From Saccharothrix obliqua (lineage in GTDB: Bacteria; Actinomycetota; Actinomycetes; Mycobacteriales; Pseudonocardiaceae), in NCBI RefSeq assembly GCF_019375475.1, contig NZ_JAHXGQ010000006.1:248001-312000 (forward strand): a stretch of DNA of 64,000 bases, read 5' to 3'. Both the position numbers and the translations under genes were made by a program. Shown here piece after piece: positions 58,666 to 64,000 of the stretch (position 1 is its first letter; each line of letters begins with the position of its first letter). The notes beneath the pieces are model-generated. The model did no database searches, had not been told where the DNA came from, and saw only the letters and a list, made by a program, of their open reading frames with translations.

Positions 58666-59048
58666 CGCGGCGGGCGACCGGTAGACAGCCGCAACGAAGA
58701 CGGTAGCGGCGGACGGCGATTCAGTGTTCGGAACGGGCCTCTTTCCAGTACCGCTACGGCACGCAGCCGTCCGCCTGCTGTTTCGTCGACGTCGGCAACG
58801 CGCATCTGCGTTCGGCGAGGTTTGATCGAGCATCGCCGGTAACGGGCCTCGCGCTCATCTTCAGAGCGGCGGTCGATCCGCCAAGTGGCCCGGCACCGTG
58901 TCCGGGCGATTCGAGGAAGGCGTCACTTGCTTTGGGGGATCACAGCGGTACGCCGCAAAGCGCGGACCGTGCAACGGATGTGCACTGACGTGCCGGCCGC
59001 AGCCTGCATGCCACCAGGCCGCACTATTGCACACTTGAATGCTGAGAA
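58666..59048. other. Gene-free stretch
   Basis: No convincing gene is seen. It follows ridA and leads into the palindrome pair at 59049-59089. It does not show the regulator gene that lies beside the equivalent palindromes at 60347. Confidence 0.45.
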
Positions 59049-59089
59049 GTCAACACCTCGTTGACATTTAATGTCAACACCGGGTTGAC
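59049..59089. promoter_or_regulatory. Degenerate pair of 17-bp palindromes (pair A)
   Basis: GTCAACACCTCGTTGAC (59049-59065) and GTCAACACCGGGTTGAC (59073-59089) are spaced 24 bp start to start. They differ by two and one bases from the GTCAACACnGTGTTGAC consensus of pair B. Between them GTTGACATTTAATGTCAAC (59060-59078) is itself palindromic. Confidence 0.65.
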
Positions 59090-59174
59090 GTCGGCGTGGC
59101 CGCGTGGGCACTGCCGACGGGCGAGCTATGGAGCCCGTGCGTGCTTGACTACGTGCATGTGACCAGTAGTGGAG

Positions 59175-59500
59175 CTGGTCCGGCGGCCTGCTGGCGTCAC
59201 CCTGTGGTCTAGGTCACATGACATGTTTAGTGGATGTGTGCGGGAATTGCCCCTGCGAGCCACGGCGAACTGGGCTAGCTTGGTTCTTGCGTGGGTGCCG
59301 GTTGGTGGCCGGTGTCCGACGTGATCGTTTGTGGATGCACGAAAGCCGTCTCCCGCGCTGGCTGCGTGGTCGACGGCTCTCGCACTCGGTTACGGGCGGC
59401 GCTTCCGGGCCAGGTATGCAGCCGCTCCGTTGAGCAGTACGCACGAGGCCCTTGCGATCCAGGCGAGGGCCTCGTTGCCGTTCAGCCTCGCGAACAGCTC
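59175..59500. repeat. 326-bp direct repeat, copy 1
   Basis: Bases 59175-59500 recur at 60462-60787 with the same length. Differences seen by eye are two C/T changes near the left end (59180 and 59191). The copy includes the last 111 bases of the small gene at 60677 and its downstream hairpin region. Confidence 0.92.
59390..59500 (-). pseudogene. Truncated copy of the 70-residue small gene
   Basis: The last 36 codons and stop of the gene at 60677-60889 are repeated here (product end ELFARLNGNEALAWIARASC and LLNGAAAYLARKRRP). The 5' half and ribosome site are missing because the direct repeat ends at 59500. The fragment lies directly downstream of the regulator gene. Confidence 0.8.
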
Positions 59501-59534
59501 ATCTCGATGACGACGGCGGGCAGGCGGCAGGTGC

Positions 59535-60323
59535 TCAGTGGTCGGGTGCGTCCAAGGAGGATTTCAGGTTCCTGGCGCGTGCGTCGAACTCGGCCGGCGG
59601 GTGTTCTTCCGATATCGAGATGAGCTGCTGTAGCAGGGACAAGCGTTCGAAGCCTTCCAGAATGGATGGCGGTAGCGTTGACGGGTACCTGTTGCGCATC
59701 TGGGAAAGCGTGCGTGCGATATCGGTCAGCAGTGCGTAGATTATGGCCGGAGGGGCGGACGAGGCCTGGCGGCGCAAAATCGACAGTCGCGTCATGACTG
59801 GAATTCGCTGTGGATCCGGCGCGGCGTCCCACCGTTCCGGGTTGTTCTCCGAGTCCGCTAATATGGCCGAAGTCAATCCTTCCAGGAGTGGCGCGTACTC
59901 GTCTATCAGCCGATCGCGAATCCGGCGCGAGCGTTGCAGCTCCCGCGCCACCTGTGGATCACGTTCCGCGGGTCCGCTGCGACGCAGTGCGGTGAGGCGG
60001 AGGTACCGCTGTTCAGCGGCCTGACGAGACCTCAAGCCGAGCCCGGCGGCGATTCTCGACCAGGACGCACCTGCGTCGCGCGCGCGCTCGATCAGCGCGA
60101 CCTCCACCAGGTCGACTTCAAGTCGGGCGAGTTCGACCAGGCCGAGTGCCTGCGTGATGTCCTCGAAGTCGGTCCGGGGGCTGTCCGCAATGGTTTCCAG
60201 CAGGTGCAACGCTCGTCGTCTCGACCTGGGCACACCGAGCTTGCGAGCCAGTCGATCCACCTGGACCTGCAGCCACCTCTGGCGGCGCTCGCTGTTGCGC
60301 GTCGGGCCCGTCACGGTCGACAT
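59535..60323 (-). CDS. HTH regulator, similar to HSP18-type transcriptional regulators
   Basis: This 262-residue, highly helical protein has a central HTH: ASWSRIAAGLGLRSRQAAEQ then RYLRLTAL (about 86-113), preceded by LVEVALIERARDAG. This pattern matches actinobacterial proteins annotated as HSP18 transcriptional regulators, as far as I remember. The rest has no clear domain. The ATG lies 24 bases from two perfect 17-bp palindromes at 60347-60387, so autoregulation is likely. The gene is flanked by the two copies of the 326-bp repeat. Confidence 0.65.
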   Translation of the reverse strand: MSTVTGPTRNSERRQRWLQVQVDRLARKLGVPRSRRRALHLLETIADSPRTDFEDITQALGLVELARLEVDLVEVALIERARDAGASWSRIAAGLGLRSRQAAEQRYLRLTALRRSGPAERDPQVARELQRSRRIRDRLIDEYAPLLEGLTSAILADSENNPERWDAAPDPQRIPVMTRLSILRRQASSAPPAIIYALLTDIARTLSQMRNRYPSTLPPSILEGFERLSLLQQLISISEEHPPAEFDARARNLKSSLDAPDH

Positions 60324-60346
60324 CTTCGCTTTGTCCCGAGATCGAA

Positions 60347-60387
60347 GTCAACACAGTGTTGACGGGAGGCGTCAACACTGTGTTGAC
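60347..60387. promoter_or_regulatory. Pair of perfect 17-bp palindromes (pair B), likely operator
   Basis: GTCAACACAGTGTTGAC (60347-60363) and GTCAACACTGTGTTGAC (60371-60387) are perfect palindromes with one central base, spaced 24 bp start to start. They sit immediately upstream of the regulator start at 60323 and contain TTGAC, a -35-like element. Confidence 0.8.
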
Positions 60388-60461
60388 GTGCGATTTTAGT
60401 GCGGAATATGCGGTGCGGGATGTGTGCGTGCTTCGTTGTGTGTGCGAAAGCTGATGCCGGA

Positions 60462-60787
60462 CTGGTTCGGCGGCCTGTTGGCGTCACCCTGTGGTCTAGG
60501 TCACATGACATGTTTAGTGGATGTGTGCGGGAATTGCCCCTGCGAGCCACGGCGAACTGGGCTAGCTTGGTTCTTGCGTGGGTGCCGGTTGGTGGCCGGT
60601 GTCCGACGTGATCGTTTGTGGATGCACGAAAGCCGTCTCCCGCGCTGGCTGCGTGGTCGACGGCTCTCGCACTCGGTTACGGGCGGCGCTTCCGGGCCAG
60701 GTATGCAGCCGCTCCGTTGAGCAGTACGCACGAGGCCCTTGCGATCCAGGCGAGGGCCTCGTTGCCGTTCAGCCTCGCGAACAGCTC
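60462..60787. repeat. 326-bp direct repeat, copy 2
   Basis: This is the second copy of 59175-59500. It starts 75 bases after palindrome pair B; copy 1 starts 86 bases after pair A. The duplicated unit thus probably included the palindromes, with divergence between. Confidence 0.92.
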
Positions 60788-60889
60788 CACCGCGGTGGCG
60801 GCGGCCTTGGCCCCTTGGATCGCCGGGAGTACCCAGGCGTTCCGCTCACGCCCCACCGAAGAGGGGCGGTCGGAGTTCTCATCGGACAT
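60677..60889 (-). CDS. Small hypothetical protein, probably membrane associated
   Basis: This 70-residue protein starts MSDENSDRPSSVGRERNAWV and has a moderately hydrophobic C-terminal helix (AWIARASCVLLNGAAAYLAR). GGAGTGGAGAAA lies upstream of the ATG. A hairpin-forming stretch (GAGCCGTC/GACGGCTTT, about 60629-60667) follows the stop. No family is recognised. Its 3' half is duplicated at 59390-59500. Confidence 0.6.
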   Translation of the reverse strand: MSDENSDRPSSVGRERNAWVLPAIQGAKAAATAVELFARLNGNEALAWIARASCVLLNGAAAYLARKRRP

Positions 60890-61495
60890 CTATTCGGTTT
60901 CTCCACTCCTGGTGTCGTTCGCACCGCGGCGTCGAACGCTGAACCGGAGCGGGGATGCCGATGTCCAACATCACCCGACGAGGTGAGACCCTACCTCCTC
61001 GAGTTCGAACGGGCATCCGGCCTGCATGGCCGGTCCGGGCGTGGATGGAAGGCTTTACCGTAACGGTCGTCCTGATATTATTCCGTTGGGCGCGGAATCT
61101 ATTGGGTTCATCCGGTTCGTGGCGCGAGTGGCCGGTGAATCCGGCGGGGTCACCGCGGTTTGGGGAGAGTTTTTCGGTACTGAACCGTGCTGAATATGGT
61201 GCTCGTGGTGCCAATGTGGGGTGCCTGTCGGAAAAGTTCCCGAAATCGTATGACATAGATCACGATTGACGACCGCGCGTTGTGTCGCTCTGTGATCAAG
61301 GGGGCGCGGGCCGGCGCTCTTGATGACTCAGCGAAGTGGACCATTGGCTGCCGTCGCCGTGCCCACGTTGTCCACACCAGACGGAGAAGCTCGAGAGCCG
61401 AGGAGGCGAGCCCCGTTCGCCGGCAACCCTCGCTGGCGGGTGCGGTGGTGGTTGAAAGCCCAGCGGCTCCGGTGGTCGGTACGGGAACATGGCGC
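60890..61495. other. Gene-free stretch
   Basis: No gene is supported. Frames here lack ribosome sites, and the section 61040-61280 is lower in GC (ATATTATTCC, TATGACATAGATC), which may reflect promoters or foreign DNA. Confidence 0.45.
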
Positions 61496-62317
61496 ATGCG
61501 CTGGCACAGCACCGATGACGTCCACGAGTTCCTGGCCCGCGCGGGAGACTTCCTGCGTTCACGGCCCGTCCCGCACACGATGACCCTGACGGTGGTGGAG
61601 AAAGCACGCGTCCACGGCGCGCCGGGCACCGTCTTCGGGTGGCTGGAAACCGGTGGCGAGGTCCACGCCGTCCTGCACCGCCGCTCAACGCGGCGCCTCA
61701 ACCTCAGCCGCGTCTCGGCGGACCAGGCGGGGGCTCTCGCCGACCACCTCGGCGACCAAGCCCTCGCGGGCGTCACGGCCGACCGGGACACGGCGCTCGC
61801 CTTCGCCGAGGCGTGGAAACGACGCACGGGCGCGGAGTTCACGCATGGCCTGTGGGTACGCCTCCACCGGCTCGGCACGCTGACCCCACCGCGGCCGGCA
61901 CCGGAGGGGCGGGCGCGGGTGGCGGGTGACGGGGACCTGGAGCACGTCATCCGCTGGTGCCGCGAGTTCATGGCCGACGTCGACGAGCCGCCGTTCGACT
62001 CGTGGGCCGAGACGCGGTACGCCGAGAAGCGTTACACGTTCTGGGAAAACGACACCCCCGTCGCCATGGCCGGCTGGACGCCCGTGATCGGGGGGATGGT
62101 CCGCGTCGACCCCGTCTACACCCCGGCGCGGTTCCGGGGACGTGGCTACGCGGCCGCCGTGACGGCCGAGGTGAGCCGGGCCGCGCTCGCCGCGGGTGCC
62201 GACGAAGTCGTGTTGTTCACCGACCCGCACAACCGCACCAGCAACGCCCTCTACCACCGCCTCGGGTACGTCCCGGTGATCGACTTCGCCGGCTACGACT
62301 TCGCACCCGCGAGGTAG
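61496..62317 (+). CDS. GNAT acetyltransferase with N-terminal extra domain
   Basis: This 273-residue protein has an N-terminal domain (1-135: STDDVHEFLARAGDFLRSRP, VFGWLETGGEVHAVLHR) and a GNAT domain (about 140-273) with VDPVYTPARFRGRGYAAAVT as the acetyl-CoA loop and HNRTSNALYHRLGYVPVID as the closing motif. Two-domain GNAT proteins of this type are common in actinomycetes; the acceptor is unknown. ATG at 61496 is a compromise; the frame is open upstream but less protein-like. Confidence 0.82.
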   Translation: MRWHSTDDVHEFLARAGDFLRSRPVPHTMTLTVVEKARVHGAPGTVFGWLETGGEVHAVLHRRSTRRLNLSRVSADQAGALADHLGDQALAGVTADRDTALAFAEAWKRRTGAEFTHGLWVRLHRLGTLTPPRPAPEGRARVAGDGDLEHVIRWCREFMADVDEPPFDSWAETRYAEKRYTFWENDTPVAMAGWTPVIGGMVRVDPVYTPARFRGRGYAAAVTAEVSRAALAAGADEVVLFTDPHNRTSNALYHRLGYVPVIDFAGYDFAPAR

Positions 62318-62418
62318 CGCTGGCGGTACCGCGGGTGGGCAGCCAACGGGATTTCGGTCCCCTGCAACGGTTTCTACGGTTGCCACGAGCGCTCGGCGGA
62401 GAACCGACGCGGACGTGT

Positions 62419-62439
62419 GCCCCCGGCCGTGCCGGGGGC
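62419..62439 (+). terminator. 9-bp perfect hairpin before the hydrolase gene
   Basis: GCCCCCGGC (62419-62427) pairs with GCCGGGGGC (62431-62439) around CGT. It lies 102 bases after the GNAT stop and 18 bases before the next ATG, so it may terminate the first transcript or affect translation of the second. Confidence 0.5.
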
Positions 62440-62457
62440 GGAGTGATTCGGGGCGGG

Positions 62458-63681
62458 ATGAAGAAGACGATGCGGCGGGCCGGCGGTGTGGTCCTGTTGG
62501 CCGCGGTGCTGGGCGGGGTGGTCGGGCAGGGTATCGCCACCGCCGGTGCGGAACGGCCGCCAACGGACGCGGTGGCGGACAACGAGAAGCGTCGGGAGTT
62601 GCGGCGCGCCGTGGACGAGTTGGCGGCGGCCACCGCGGGGGGCGGCCTGGTGTTCCGCGTCAACGACAAGCAGGGCGAGTGGGTCACCAGCGCGGGGTCC
62701 GCGGTGCTCGGGCGGCGTGCCGAACCCGCGCCCCAGGGCCGTTTCCGGGCGGGCAGCATCACCAAGACGTTCGTCGCCACGGTGGTGCTGCAACTGGTCG
62801 GCGAGGGCCGGGTCTCGCTGGACCGACCCGTCGACGACTACCTGCCGCGCTACGGCGTCGACCGCCGCATCACGGTCCGGATGTTGTTGCAGCACACCAG
62901 CGGTCTCTTCAACTACACCGGCGAGGTCCGGCCGGACGGCTCGATCGAAGCCGGCATCCCGATGTGGGGCCAGGAGTACGTGGACAACCTGTTCCGCGAC
63001 TACCGGGCCGACGACCTGGTCGGGCTCGCGCTGGGCAAGCCCGCGCGCTTCGAGCCGGGCACGCGGCACTCGTACTCCAACACCAACTACACCCTGCTCG
63101 GCCTGCTGATCGAGAAGCAGACCGGCACGTCCTACGCCACGCAGGTGGAACGCCGGATCTTCAAGCCGCTCCGGATGCACGGGACCAGCCTGCCCGGCAA
63201 CAAGACCACCATCCCCGGCCCGCACGCGCACGGCTACACGGCGTTCCGGCAGGACGGCCGGCTGAAGGTGGTCGACATCACCCGGATGAACCCGTCGTGG
63301 GCGGGTGCGGCGGGGGAGATCATCTCCACCACCGAGGACCTGGACCGGTTCATCTCCGCGCTGGTCGGCGGCCGGCTGCTGCGCGCGGACCTGATGGACG
63401 AGATGCGCCGGTGGCTGCCGACGGGGGCGCCGGGCGCCAACATCGGCCTCGGCCTGTTCGAGAACGAGTTCGCGCCGGGCTGCAAGGCGTACGGCCACAC
63501 CGGCGGCACGCAGAGCCAGACCTCCTACATGTACAGCACGGCCGACGGCAGCCGACGCGTCGAGTTCTCGGTGAACCACGGCGCGCTCGACCGCGAGGAC
63601 ACCGCCGCCGCCACGCGGATCGCGGCGGCCACCACGAAGCTCGCCGCCGCCGCGCTGTGCGGTGGTCCGGGCCGGGGCTGA
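62458..63681 (+). CDS. Secreted serine hydrolase, beta-lactamase/DD-carboxypeptidase fold
   Basis: This 407-residue protein has a signal peptide (GGVVLLAAVLGGVVGQGIATA, cleavage near 31). Its class C beta-lactamase/D-Ala-D-Ala carboxypeptidase domain has SITK in FRAGSITKTFVATVV near 97 (nucleophile Ser and Lys), YSN in HSYSNTNYTLLGLLIEKQTG near 203, and HTG in KAYGHTGGTQSQTSY near 345. It could trim peptidoglycan peptides or hydrolyse esters or lactams outside the cell. GGGCGGG precedes the ATG. A strong hairpin at 63690-63719 ends it. Confidence 0.92.
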   Translation: MKKTMRRAGGVVLLAAVLGGVVGQGIATAGAERPPTDAVADNEKRRELRRAVDELAAATAGGGLVFRVNDKQGEWVTSAGSAVLGRRAEPAPQGRFRAGSITKTFVATVVLQLVGEGRVSLDRPVDDYLPRYGVDRRITVRMLLQHTSGLFNYTGEVRPDGSIEAGIPMWGQEYVDNLFRDYRADDLVGLALGKPARFEPGTRHSYSNTNYTLLGLLIEKQTGTSYATQVERRIFKPLRMHGTSLPGNKTTIPGPHAHGYTAFRQDGRLKVVDITRMNPSWAGAAGEIISTTEDLDRFISALVGGRLLRADLMDEMRRWLPTGAPGANIGLGLFENEFAPGCKAYGHTGGTQSQTSYMYSTADGSRRVEFSVNHGALDREDTAAATRIAAATTKLAAAALCGGPGRG

Positions 63682-63689
63682 CGCCCGGC

Positions 63690-63719
63690 GACCCCGGTGC
63701 GGACCACCGCACCGGGGTC
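63690..63719. terminator. Bidirectional hairpin after the hydrolase
   Basis: GACCCCGGTGCGG (63690-63702) pairs perfectly with CCGCACCGGGGTC (63707-63719) around ACCA. It overlaps the stop codon of the reverse gene at 63718. Confidence 0.8.
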
Positions 63720-63996
63720 AGCCGCGCTGCTCCAGCGCCGCGGCCAACCGGTCGATCTGGGCGTCGACCTCCATCCGCCGCTTCGCCTTGGCCATGCGGT
63801 CCTCGCCGCCGATCTCGTCCACGCCCGCGCGGAGCCGTTGCGTGAAGCGGAGTTCCTGGAGTTCGAAGTCCACCGCGTCACGCTTCTCGCTGGCCTTGAG
63901 CTGGAGGTCGTGCAGGCGGCCGGACACGTCGAGCTGCCGGCGCACCCGGCTGTCGTACTCGGTGCGGGCGCTCAACATCTTGCTGAGCACGGGCAT
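63718..63996 (-). CDS. Helical hypothetical protein, perhaps incomplete at the window edge
   Basis: The frame gives 92 residues from an ATG at 63996 (MPVLSKMLSARTEYDSRVRR), highly charged and helical throughout (LHDLQLKASEKRDAVDFELQ). It may start here or continue beyond the window. No family is recognised. It converges on the hydrolase gene, with a shared hairpin. Confidence 0.6.
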   Translation of the reverse strand: MPVLSKMLSARTEYDSRVRRQLDVSGRLHDLQLKASEKRDAVDFELQELRFTQRLRAGVDEIGGEDRMAKAKRRMEVDAQIDRLAAALEQRG

Positions 63997-64000
63997 GCAG

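Noticed and set aside
58923-59111. 62-codon reverse frame through palindrome pair A
   Set aside because: It crosses the palindromes and has no ribosome site or recognisable fold.
59218-59433. 71-codon forward frame repeated identically at 60505
   Set aside because: It is duplicated only because it lies in the 326-bp repeat; no ribosome site or domain, and the reverse small gene explains part of it.

Overview
The window is very GC-rich DNA with GTG/TTG starts common, from an actinobacterium. It carries arabinogalactan-type galactan genes (glf, glfT2, glfT1, wzm, wzt), the proteasome activator bpa, type VII secretion (T7SS) substrates with an EspG chaperone, and a tRNA-integrated actinomycete element. 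The gene order bpa, wzm/wzt, glfT1, a SufS-like protein and a quinone oxidoreductase mirrors the Rv3777-Rv3783 neighbourhood of Mycobacterium tuberculosis as I remember it. A member of the Pseudonocardiales (Saccharothrix, Lentzea or Actinosynnema type) is the best guess. Family names come from motif recognition and memory; no database was searched.

Layout. 1-12.9 kb is a cell-wall glycan locus: a DUF6541 membrane protein, two GT2 glycosyltransferases, a flippase-like protein, DUF2304, glf and glfT2 run forward; bpa, a methyltransferase, wzm, wzt and glfT1 run in reverse as one operon. Together they can make UDP-galactofuranose, build the lipid-linked galactan and export it. 13.1-22 kb is a housekeeping and secreted-enzyme stretch: a SufS fold without its lysine, a methyltransferase, quinone reductase, GNAT, M28 peptidase, neutral zinc metallopeptidase, 5'-nucleotidase and MarR.

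22.05-30.31 kb is an integrated element in tRNA-Ser(TGA). Perfect 57-bp attL/attR repeats bound it. It has integrase, excisionase, a DUF3987-like replication candidate, a basic membrane protein, small HTH genes and a UTRA/GntR pair, but no TraB/FtsK translocase. It is rich in non-coding repeats. 30.4-46 kb holds a HAD phosphatase with a decayed partial copy, a 46-codon small gene, a GNAT, a large LAATG-anchored surface protein, MarR/SMP-30 with a likely operator, a TauE-like permease, pat, a dienelactone-hydrolase fold with an Asp in the nucleophile position, a proline-rich/PPE-like/EspG T7SS operon and acetoacetyl-CoA synthetase.

46.2-49.8 kb has tRNA-Ser(GCT), tRNA-Arg(ACG), relics of a primase-type mobile gene pair and an XRE regulator with a RibD-like reductase. 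50-57 kb is a convergent island of three T7SS effector-type modules, each with a small helical partner ending in a YxxxE motif, a larger effector-like protein and a membrane or lipoprotein partner. 57-64 kb carries a WYL regulator with RidA, a regulator locus flanked by a 326-bp direct repeat and paired 17-bp palindromes, a GNAT and a secreted beta-lactamase-fold hydrolase. No CRISPR array, rRNA or recognisable insertion sequence was seen.
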